A stretch of DNA of 64,000 bases from Citroniella saccharovorans (GTDB lineage: Bacteria; Bacillota; Clostridia; Tissierellales; Peptoniphilaceae), in assembly GCF_035481615.1 (NCBI RefSeq), contig NZ_JAYKOT010000003.1:310001-374000 (forward strand), given 5' to 3'. Below the pieces are notes generated by a model. It was not told where the DNA came from, made no database searches, and was given only the letters and a program-made list of their open reading frames with translations. The position numbers and the translations under genes were made by a program. Numbering within the stretch: the stretch's first letter is position 1; every line of letters starts with the position of its first letter. Below are positions 36,312 through 43,356 of the stretch, one piece after another.

Positions 36312-36702
36312 CTTAGAAAAAGCAAATGGCAACCTCAAGAGTCTTATGGGAGATGAAATAAAAATAAAAGACCTCTACAAAAAAGGACAACTAGAAAATA
36401 TAAGCATAGATCAAAGCGACCTCAAAGACTTAAAAAAAGAACTAAACAAACTTGGAGTAAGTTTCTCAGTAATGAAAAACAAAGAAAGCAAAAACTATGA
36501 AATATTCTTCCAAGCCAAAGACATAAAAGTAATGGAATATGCCTTTAAACAAGTCATAGCCAAAGAAAATAAAAAAGAAAAAGAAAGTATCCTAAAGCAA
36601 ATAAAGAAATACAAAGACCTATCCAAGAACAAGGATAAGACAAAAGAAAAAGTCAAAAGAAAAGTAAAACCAAGCAAAAAAGATATGACCAGAGAAATCT
36701 AA
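36187..36702 (+). CDS. pcfB: PcfB family protein (DUF3801)
   Basis: The 171-residue basic protein begins with INEEISKEAGQAAQTIITYTIKAAK, the PcfB/DUF3801 N-terminus; the middle (FSVMKNKESKNYEIFFQAKDI) is also characteristic and the tail is lysine-rich. In conjugative plasmids PcfB is a relaxosome accessory factor that helps dock DNA at the coupling protein. Here no pcfC/virD4 follows, so it would have to work with a helper element. Confidence 0.87.
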   Translation: MINEEISKEAGQAAQTIITYTIKAAKESINLDKEIRKKMTDTLEKANGNLKSLMGDEIKIKDLYKKGQLENISIDQSDLKDLKKELNKLGVSFSVMKNKESKNYEIFFQAKDIKVMEYAFKQVIAKENKKEKESILKQIKKYKDLSKNKDKTKEKVKRKVKPSKKDMTREI

Positions 36703-36805
36703 GGGAGTAACGAAAAAGTTACACCCTTAAATAACCACAATAACAAGACTTCCGAAAATCGGAAATCAAGAATTTCGATTATCGAAAATCAAGAAAGGAG
36801 CAGAT

Positions 36806-37535
36806 ATGGCAACAAACAAAAGATATTATTGGATAAAACTAAAAGAAGAATTTTTCACAGACAAAAGGATAAAAAGATTAAGGAAAATATCGGGAGGAGA
36901 TACCTACACGATAATCTACCTTAAACTTTTATTACTAAGTCTAAAAGATGAGGGCAAACTATATTATGACGGAGTAGAAAGTGATTTTATAAAAGAGTTA
37001 GCACTAACCATAGATGAAACAGACGATGATGTAATGGTCACAGTTAATTATTTAATCAATCAAGGCTTATTAGAAGTTGTAACAGAAAATGATGAATACT
37101 ACCTAACTGAAATACCAAACTTAATCGGATCAGAAACAGCATGGGCAGAGAAAAAAAAGAAGATACAGACAAAATAAACAGAGGACATTGTCCTTAATGA
37201 GTCCAACCCATGTCCGACAAGAGATAGAGATAGAGAAAGATATAGAGATAGATAAAGAGAGAGAGGGAGAGATAGATAAAAAGTCCACCCCCATCTTTTA
37301 TGGAGAATACAAAAATGTAAGGTTAAGCAAAGAAGAATATAAAAAACTTAAAGAAAAATTAAACTCACACACAGAAATAATGATAAATAAACTATCCAGA
37401 TACATGGAAAGCAGTGGTAAGACCTATCAAAACCACTATGTGACAATCTTAAAGTGGTATGAAGAAGATAAAGAAAAACTAACACAGAAAAGTTTAAATA
37501 AAAAAATGAACTATGATGTAGGAGAATCTTTATAG
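36806..37535 (+). pseudogene. Phage replisome organizer-type replication protein, frameshifted
   Basis: Frame one (36806-37177) is the N-terminal winged-helix domain: RYYWIKLKEEFFTDKRIKRL ... TIIYLKLLLLSLKDEGKLYY ... NQGLLEV. The coding sense then passes to the next frame at an A8 run (37151-37158; one A fewer restores it) as KKRRYRQNKQRTLSLMSPTH, an EIEIEKD-rich linker, and the C-terminal block RLSKEEYKKLKEK ... YQNHYVTILKWYEEDKEK up to 37535. Together about 242 residues, normal for the family. It would initiate replication of the circular element. As read it is inactive, unless the homopolymer count is wrong or variable. Confidence 0.75.
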
Positions 37536-37687
37536 ATAAAAAGAGGTGGAAAGGCATTATTAAAGACTTTAAGTCTAAAAAGGTATAAAAGTATGCCAGA
37601 GATAATAAAAATGTAAATATGACACTTAAAAGGTGATTAGAAAATTAAAGAAATTCTAGAAGACTTTTAGATGACAGTTACTAAGAG

Positions 37688-37733
37688 GGTCTAATTTTCA
37701 CTGCTACTTATGCAGTGGGAATTGGACCTTTTT
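37688..37733 (+). terminator. Strong two-part hairpin terminator
   Basis: GGTCTAATT (37688-37696) pairs with AATTGGACC (37720-37728) and inside it CACTGC (37699-37704) with GCAGTG (37712-37717); T-run follows. Confidence 0.85.
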
Positions 37734-37929
37734 ACATAAGCAAATTCTATTCAAAATTGGTTACCAAGAAAGGCTTCTTTTCACTGTTAAGTATAAGAGA
37801 GTAATTTATAGAATTTTGTTTCATCAAGATAAGTATTTTCTGATGGTTAAATTTTAAAAAATATTAATAACTCTCGATAAATTTTGAACCTTAACAATTG
37901 AATAGACCAAGACAAGACGTTAATTATTT

Positions 37930-38150
37930 TTGGAGCGTAATAACCTAGCCGCCAAGATCTTTCTGCTGAATAATTCGGCAAAACAAGTACTGCTAAGCTA
38001 AAAGCAAGGGAATAAGAAAGTGAGCGATAAGTAAGAGTTTGAATATAGGGAGGGATACCCTATCCGCTATGAAGAAAATGAGGATAATGATACTTCTAAG
38101 GTTGAAGCCGGCTCATCCGGAATAGAGGCGGAGGTGAGATTCCTATGTTG
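37930..38150 (+). ncRNA. Candidate structured non-coding RNA upstream of the recombinase
   Basis: This stretch has no reading frame of note but has higher GC than its surroundings and many short hairpins: TGCTGAA/TTCGGCA (37964-37980), TGCT/AGCA (about 37990-38005), ATAGGG/CCCTAT (38045-38063), CTTC/GAAG (38093-38107), CCGG/CCGG (about 38109-38120) and GGAAT/ATTCC (38119-38143). It lies between a terminator (37688) and the small gene at 38236. I cannot place it in a known RNA family. Bases 37734-37929 contain nothing assignable. Confidence 0.4.
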
Positions 38151-38235
38151 CTAATCCAAAGCACTTGTCAATGTCGTAAAACTTAATTAAACAAATAATT
38201 ATTAGATATAAAACTTTAGAGAGAGGAGGTATATA

Positions 38236-38397
38236 TTGGACAATGACTGGAATGGATTGGCTGATTTAATAGCAAATCTGATTGCAAAATATGCTGGTGT
38301 TTTAGATTTAGATAATCTGCCCGATCCAACGCCAGCAAAAAATCAAGAGATGAAAAATAGTTTTGACATGGCAAAAACACAAATTGAGACGGACTAA
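38236..38397 (+). CDS. Small acidic protein upstream of serine recombinase (53 residues)
   Basis: A TTG start at 38236 follows GAGAGGAGGT with 5 bases spacing. The product (DNDWNGLADLIANLIAKYAG, then VLDLDNLPDPTP and a polar tail) is acidic and resembles small proteins that commonly precede large serine recombinases in integrative elements. A recombination directionality or accessory role is possible but unproven. Confidence 0.65.
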   Translation: MDNDWNGLADLIANLIAKYAGVLDLDNLPDPTPAKNQEMKNSFDMAKTQIETD

Positions 38398-38488
38398 TAA
38401 AAGTGTTATAATATACTTGAAATGATAGTCCAAACTTAAATTCAAAAAATTATATATGATATAGAAAAATTATATTGAGGTTAATGCT

Positions 38489-40165
38489 ATGTTAAAAGAA
38501 AAAATAAAAGTATACCTCTATACACGAGTATCTACGTCAATACAGATAGAGGGGTATTCGTTAGAGGCACAAAAATCACGAATGAAAGCTTTTGCTATTT
38601 ACAACGATTACGAAATTGTCGGAGAGTATGAAGATGCCGGAAAGTCTGGCAAGTCTATTGAAGGTAGAAAACAGTTCAATCGAATGATGGAAGATATAAA
38701 ATCTGGAAAAGATGGAGTGTCTTTTGTTCTTGTGTTTAAGTTATCAAGATTTGCAAGAAATGCCGCTGATGTTCTTTCTACACTTCAGATAATGCAGGAT
38801 TATGGAGTTAATCTTATCTGTGTTGAAGATGGCATTGATTCATCTAAAGATGCAGGGAAACTAATGATTTCTGTTTTATCAGCTGTGGCTGAAATAGAAA
38901 GAGAAAACATCCGTATTCAAACAATGGAAGGTCGCATTCAAAAAGCAAGGGAAGGAAAATGGAATGGTGGCTTTGCTCCGTATGGATATAAACTTGAAGA
39001 TGGCAAGCTGTTTATAAATGAGGAAGAGGCAGTTGCCATAAGAACGATTTTCGACCAGTATGTAAATACTACGATAGGAGCCAATGGGATATCTAAATAC
39101 TTAGAGAATCATGGAATTAGAAAAATCCCAAGACAGAATGGTAAGAATCCTTTGTTTGATGCAGGTCTTATAAGAAAGATATTAAAGAATCCCGTATATA
39201 ATGGGAAAATAGCATTTGGAAGAAGAACTTTAGAAAAAGTTCATGGTACAAGAAATGAATATAAGCAGGTTGAACAAGATGAGTATCTAATATCTGAAGG
39301 GATACATGAAGCTATAGTTTCCGATGAAGTTTGGCAAGCTGCTCAGGTTAAGCTAAAATCTCAAGCAAAGAAATATGAACATGTGAATAAAGGAAAGGAT
39401 ACACGCACGCACTTGCTTTCTGGAATTGTAAAATGCCCTATATGTGGAGCGGGAATGTTTGGAAACAAGTGTACCAAGAAAAAGAAAGATGGCACAAAGT
39501 ATAAAGATTTTTATTACTATGGTTGTAAACATAGGCAGATGATAAGAGGTCATAAGTGTACATTCCGTAAGCAAATTAGAGAAGAATTGTTAGATGATGC
39601 TGTTGCAGAGGTGATTGTGAAGATTGTAAGTAATCCGAAATTTGCTTCTATGATGCAAGAAAAAATCAACATGAAGGTGGATACCTCTGAAATAGAAAAA
39701 GAAATAGATAATTACCAAAAGGAATTGAGGAAGAGTCATTCTACAAAGTTTAAGCTAATTGAGGAAATAGATAATTTAGATGTTGAAGATAAGCATTATA
39801 AGAGAAGGAAACAGGATTTAGATGATAGACTATATCGTATGTATGACAAAATAGATGAATTAGAATCATCACTAATTGATGCGAAAGCAAAGAAACAGAC
39901 TATTGAAGCTGAAAAACTCACAGGAGATAACATATATAAGGTTCTGATCTATTTTGATAAACTCTATAAAGTCATGAATGATGTAGAGCGTAGGCAGTTA
40001 ATTACAGCTTTGATTTCTGAAATTCAAGTTTATGAAGAAAAACAACCTAACGGACAATGGCTAAAATCAATTACTTTCAAGCTCCCAATTATAGACGATG
40101 ACTTGAATATAAGTTTGGACAATGATGAACAAGTTGAAGCTATAGCGTTGATACAAAAGATGTAA
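38489..40165 (+). CDS. Large serine recombinase (site-specific integrase)
   Basis: The 558-residue protein has the resolvase catalytic domain with nucleophile S15 (YTRVSTSIQ) and the arginine motif KLSRFARNAADVL, the recombinase domain (GFAPYGYKLEDG from about residue 165), a zinc ribbon (CPICGAGM ... CKHR ... C, about residues 312-350) and a C-terminal coiled coil (390-460). It should integrate and excise an element without host factors. It is a different lineage from the recombinase at 57207, so it probably belonged to a separate element now nested in this one. Its own attachment sites were not found. Confidence 0.95.
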   Translation: MLKEKIKVYLYTRVSTSIQIEGYSLEAQKSRMKAFAIYNDYEIVGEYEDAGKSGKSIEGRKQFNRMMEDIKSGKDGVSFVLVFKLSRFARNAADVLSTLQIMQDYGVNLICVEDGIDSSKDAGKLMISVLSAVAEIERENIRIQTMEGRIQKAREGKWNGGFAPYGYKLEDGKLFINEEEAVAIRTIFDQYVNTTIGANGISKYLENHGIRKIPRQNGKNPLFDAGLIRKILKNPVYNGKIAFGRRTLEKVHGTRNEYKQVEQDEYLISEGIHEAIVSDEVWQAAQVKLKSQAKKYEHVNKGKDTRTHLLSGIVKCPICGAGMFGNKCTKKKKDGTKYKDFYYYGCKHRQMIRGHKCTFRKQIREELLDDAVAEVIVKIVSNPKFASMMQEKINMKVDTSEIEKEIDNYQKELRKSHSTKFKLIEEIDNLDVEDKHYKRRKQDLDDRLYRMYDKIDELESSLIDAKAKKQTIEAEKLTGDNIYKVLIYFDKLYKVMNDVERRQLITALISEIQVYEEKQPNGQWLKSITFKLPIIDDDLNISLDNDEQVEAIALIQKM

Positions 40166-40167
40166 AT

Positions 40168-40314
40168 TTAGAAATCTTGCATTTTAAGCAGTTTTATAAG
40201 CATTTTGTCTTCGATAAAGATGAAGAAGGATACGTCAAAAAAGACTCAAAAAAACTACATGGACGTGAGAGTAGTTTTGAGACTAGTATGAGGAAACACA
40301 AAAAATATAATTAA
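40168..40314 (+). pseudogene. Unassigned coding remnant after the recombinase
   Basis: An open frame without start, reading HFVFDKDEEGYVKKDSKKLH and ending KHKKYN at TAA 40312-40314, has normal codon use but no recognised family. It may be the tail of a gene cut when the recombinase module was inserted. Confidence 0.3.
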
Positions 40315-40334
40315 CTCATTTTGTACTTTCTACA

Positions 40335-40363
40335 AGAGTAGCTTAAAAGGCTGCTCTTTTTTT
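40335..40363 (+). terminator. Terminator before abiE
   Basis: AGAGTAGC (40335-40342) pairs with GCTGCTCT (40350-40357), then T7. Confidence 0.85.
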
Positions 40364-40424
40364 ATTGAAGGGAGTAAGGATTCGTTACATCCTTTTCAAT
40401 ATAATAAAATATCCATAAGTCAAC

Positions 40425-40460
40425 TTTACATATTCGCTTTTATAACATATAATAAAAGCG
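40425..40460 (+). promoter_or_regulatory. abiEi promoter with overlapping operator
   Basis: TTTACA (40425-40430) and TATAAT (40448-40453) are spaced by 17 bases. A perfect 9-bp inverted repeat, CGCTTTTAT (40435-40443) and ATAAAAGCG (40452-40460), covers the spacer and the -10 box. AbiEi antitoxins are known to repress their own promoter by binding inverted repeats, so this is a strong operator candidate. Confidence 0.75.
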
Positions 40461-40480
40461 TAAACGAGAGGAGGCGGATT

Positions 40481-41068
40481 ATGAATACACTTAAAGAATA
40501 TATACAAGAAAATTTAGTAATAACTAACAAAGAAGCAGAAGAACTTGGATATACTAGGCATAATTTATCAGAATTAACCAAAATCGGACAATTAGAAAGA
40601 TTAAGACCAGGACTATATCAATTAAAAGGAAAAGTAATAGATGATTTTGTTCTAATATCATCCAATAGTAACCGAATTATATTTTCCCACCAAACAGCCC
40701 TATACCTCCACGACCTATCCGATAGGACTCCAAATGTATTTCATATATCTGTACCCCAAGGCTACAATGCAAGTCATATCAAGAAAAGATATGAAGATCT
40801 GCAAGTTCACTATGTAAAAAAAGACTTATACGAAATAGGAAAGGCAGAAATAAAATCACCACAAGGCAACCTAATTCCAGTTTACGATATAGATCGAACA
40901 ATTTGCGATATCATAATCGACAGAGAAAAAATAGATAAGCAAATTTTTACAGAAGCCATAAAAAGATACTTTAAATCAGAAAATAAAAATCTAAGACGAC
41001 TCATAAAATACAGTAAATTATTTAAAATAGAAAATGAAATTAGAAAATACATGGAGGTATTATCGTGA
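40481..41068 (+). CDS. abiEi: Type IV toxin-antitoxin system antitoxin AbiEi
   Basis: The 195-residue protein has the N-terminal winged helix of AbiEi (ITNKEAEELGYTRHNLSELTKIGQLERLRPGLYQL, residues 14-48) and the C-terminal antitoxin domain (SHQTALYLHDLSDRTP ... YDIDRTICDIIIDREKID). It starts behind GAGGAGG. Its overlap with the next frame (GTG 41065) is the normal abiEi/abiEii arrangement. The cognate toxin gene is broken, so the antitoxin is an orphan here and can still repress its promoter. Confidence 0.93.
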   Translation: MNTLKEYIQENLVITNKEAEELGYTRHNLSELTKIGQLERLRPGLYQLKGKVIDDFVLISSNSNRIIFSHQTALYLHDLSDRTPNVFHISVPQGYNASHIKKRYEDLQVHYVKKDLYEIGKAEIKSPQGNLIPVYDIDRTICDIIIDREKIDKQIFTEAIKRYFKSENKNLRRLIKYSKLFKIENEIRKYMEVLS

Positions 41069-41313
41069 TTAATATCGAGAGTATAAAGGGCAAGATAAGA
41101 AGTCTGGCAGAGAAGAAAAATACGTTCTTAAAAGCCTTTCTGTATAACATATTTGGGCTTTTTATTTTTGGTGTTTCTTATTTTTTGAAATATGATATAA
41201 ATAAGACTCATACAAAAGAAATATTATTAATATTATTTCTATGTGAGGTTTGTTATTGGTTAACGGTTGTAATTGGATTATTGGTTATTAAGAAGTTAAA
41301 AGTTAAAAAATAA
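41065..41313 (+). CDS. Chimera: AbiEii toxin start fused to a two-TM peptide
   Basis: The first 18 residues (VINIESIKGKIRSLAEKKN region) are the start of an AbiEii nucleotidyltransferase toxin. From residue 20 the sequence switches to an unrelated peptide with two membrane helices (about residues 23-42 and 51-76) and a lysine-rich end. The switch follows AGAAGAAAAAT at 41121, exactly where the other abiE copy (34953) is interrupted. A terminator follows at once. The frame is open and has the abiEii start signals, so a small membrane protein may be made; it cannot be the toxin. Confidence 0.65.
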   Translation: MINIESIKGKIRSLAEKKNTFLKAFLYNIFGLFIFGVSYFLKYDINKTHTKEILLILFLCEVCYWLTVVIGLLVIKKLKVKK

Positions 41314-41319
41314 ATTTTG

Positions 41320-41352
41320 GCACCTATTTTACAAAATGATAGGTGCTTTTTT
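41320..41352 (+). terminator. Terminator ending the abiEii-inserted cargo
   Basis: GCACCTAT (41320-41327) pairs with ATAGGTGC (41339-41346), then TTTTTTGATT. Compare the terminator at 35911-35943. Confidence 0.85.
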
Positions 41353-41402
41353 GATTTCAGGAAATCAATGATGGGATATTGGCTAATATAATATGAAGTT
41401 GT

Positions 41403-41705
41403 AGAAGAAATATAGCAACGACACGAATGAGAGACTTTTACGCCCTATACACCCTCTACAAACTAAAAAAAGATGAGATAAACTATGAAACTTTAAAAAA
41501 AGCAATAGAAAGAGCCTAAAAGAAAAGAGGAAGTCAGGAGATAATGAAAGACTATGAGGAAATAATCGAGGACATAAAAGAAGATTCATACCTAAGATCC
41601 TTGTGGGAAGTATATCTTAGTGAAAATAAGTACATTGGAGATCTGAAGTTTGATAAAGTTGTTGATGTAGTTATAATTTTATCAAATAGAATTAACGAGA
41701 TGTAA
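41403..41705 (+). pseudogene. abiEii C-terminal remnant
   Basis: The frame reads NIATTRMRDFYALYTLYKLK, an internal TAA after about 37 codons, then KKRGSQEIMKDYEEIIEDIK ... LRSLWEVYLSENKY to TAA 41703-41705. These are the C-terminal blocks of AbiEii toxins. The central catalytic region between codon 18 and here is missing. Up to 41991 two more coding scraps occur: GDTVKFWEK (ending near 41796) and a lysine-rich relaxase-like tail (near 41890-41988). Confidence 0.75.
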
Positions 41706-41991
41706 TTTAACAGACACTGTCTGGCAAATTATAGATAGGAGAAAAGATTTAGAATATTTAAAACAAGGAGATACTGTGAAATTTTGGGAAAAGTAAAACA
41801 ATAATTGAGAACCTTATAAATACATAGGAATGTTCATATTTTGTCTTCTAAGCTCTTAAAAGCAAAAGAACAAGTAAAAAAAGTCAAGAAAAGATAAAAA
41901 GTCCATATTAGGGCAAATAAAAAGCTTTAAGACGGATGATAAAGCTAAGTCAAGTAAGATAGACCATAGCAAAGGTGAAGAGTGGTAAATA

Positions 41992-42079
41992 TCGGCAGCC
42001 TTCGGACTGTCTTTATTTTTTATTTGATTTAACGCAGTGAACCGTACAATTGAAAGGAATCTGTGTTATATGCTATAAT
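41992..42079 (+). repeat. Terminator-promoter module, copy A
   Basis: A small hairpin (GGCAG..CTGTC, then TTTATTTTTT) is followed by TTGAAA (42050-42055) and TATAAT (42074-42079) with an 18-base spacer. The 32 bases from AATTGAAAGG through TATAAT are identical to 61826-61857; the preceding 55 bases are clearly related. Here it drives the XRE gene of the defence module. Confidence 0.85.
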
Positions 42080-42132
42080 TAGGTAGTTAATCTATACATA
42101 TAGAAAGGTAAAATATAGAATTGGAGAATGAT

Positions 42133-42354
42133 ATGGGATTTTCATATAATAAATTATGGAAGTTATTAATAGATAAAAATATGAAAAAAACAGACTTACA
42201 ATGTGCAATAGCAACAACTCCTAAGACAATAGCCAAGATGGGAAGAGATGAAAATGTAAGTTTGGAAACATTAGGAAAGATTTGTGAGTATTTTCAATGT
42301 GATATTGGAGATATTATTGAATATAAAAATGGAGTTAAGATAAATGATAAATAA
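42133..42354 (+). CDS. XRE family regulator of the defence module
   Basis: The 73-residue protein is the DNA-binding type that accompanies cytosine methyltransferases: FSYNKLWKLLIDKNMKKTDLQ, a helix-turn-helix (residues 22-40), and SLETLGKICEYFQCDIGDIIEY. ATG 42133 has GGAG 6 bases upstream. Its 3' end overlaps a truncated methyltransferase start. It probably controls the promoter just upstream, which is inference. Confidence 0.87.
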   Translation: MGFSYNKLWKLLIDKNMKKTDLQCAIATTPKTIAKMGRDENVSLETLGKICEYFQCDIGDIIEYKNGVKINDK

Positions 42355-42445
42355 TACTCTTACCTATATTTCTTTATTTTCATCAGCAGGAGTTGGTTGC
42401 TATGGATATAAACAAGAGGTGTTTCAAGGGGAGGTGATAATTTGA
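42344..42445 (+). pseudogene. Truncated C5-cytosine methyltransferase start
   Basis: A 33-codon frame reads TYISLFSSAGVGCYGYKQE, the motif I region of Dcm-type C5 methyltransferases, then runs into the ribosome site of hamA and stops. The rest of the gene was deleted. Confidence 0.75.
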
Positions 42446-43356
42446 TAGTAAGTCAAAATTCAAAAGATGTAATTAAGATATTTCAAAATATAAAAGATAT
42501 ACCTATAAGTACAAATTTAGATGACGGGAATTTAAATATTTTTATGTGTCCAATAAATGCTAGGAAATTTGATTATAATCAAATTTCCTTAGTATTAGTA
42601 GATTCTGTAATTGATTATGCTATATCCAAGAAAAATATAACAAAATATCAAAATAAGCCTGGAAGATTATCACAAATTGCACGTAAAAAGTTTAAAGAAT
42701 ACTTGAATAATACAGGTGAATTAGGTGAATTGCTTTTATATTGTTTTTTAGAGGGTCATTTAAATGCCCCTAAAATTTTAACAAAAATGGAGATGAAAAC
42801 ATCTAACAAAATGTATGTCAATGGATCAGATGGAGTGCATCTTTTGAGTAATTGTGACGGAACATATAAACTTATATTTGGGGAATCTAAGTTATATAAA
42901 AATATATCAGATGCTTTATATGAAGCATTTAAATCTATAAATGATTTTATTAATGAGATAAATACTAGTGGAGAAAATAAAAGTGGTATAAATTATGAAA
43001 AAGATTTAATATCATCAAATATTGATAATTTTGAGTTGAGTGATGAGGATAAGGCTATATTAGAATTTATAATATATCCATCTAAAAATGAGAAAAAATT
43101 GCACATAGACGATGCTTTTTCTATTTTTATTGGTTATGAAATAGATATATCAGAAGAGACGAAGAAATGTACTAGCAGTGATTTTATTGATGAAGTTAAG
43201 AAAAAAATTCTCTTGGAATTAGATTCTTTTGAAAATAAGGTATATAAAAAAATTAATGACAACAATTTATTAGGGCATACTTTTTTTGTCTACATTGTTC
43301 CATTCACTGATATAGATAATACAAGAAGAAAAATTTTAGAGGATATTTTAACATGA
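42442..43356 (+). CDS. hamA: Hachiman defence protein HamA (DUF1837 nuclease)
   Basis: The 304-residue protein fits HamA/DUF1837: TGELGELLLYCFLEGHL (residues 91-107), KILTKMEMKTS, the GSDGVH block with D130 and H133, and FGESKLY with E148-x-K150. The order E...D...ExK is that of a PD-(D/E)xK nuclease. In Hachiman the nuclease is held inactive by the helicase partner until damaged or invading DNA is sensed. It starts with TTG at 42442 behind GGGGAGGTGAT and overlaps hamB by 4 bases. The reading frame is intact. Confidence 0.85.
   Translation: MIVSQNSKDVIKIFQNIKDIPISTNLDDGNLNIFMCPINARKFDYNQISLVLVDSVIDYAISKKNITKYQNKPGRLSQIARKKFKEYLNNTGELGELLLYCFLEGHLNAPKILTKMEMKTSNKMYVNGSDGVHLLSNCDGTYKLIFGESKLYKNISDALYEAFKSINDFINEINTSGENKSGINYEKDLISSNIDNFELSDEDKAILEFIIYPSKNEKKLHIDDAFSIFIGYEIDISEETKKCTSSDFIDEVKKKILLELDSFENKVYKKINDNNLLGHTFFVYIVPFTDIDNTRRKILEDILT

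Noticed and set aside
37930..38150. Group I or group II intron
   Set aside because: I could not find the conserved P/Q/R/S core or domain V, and there is no intron-encoded protein.
41065..41313. Functional AbiEii toxin
   Set aside because: Only the first 18 residues match; all nucleotidyltransferase motifs are missing.
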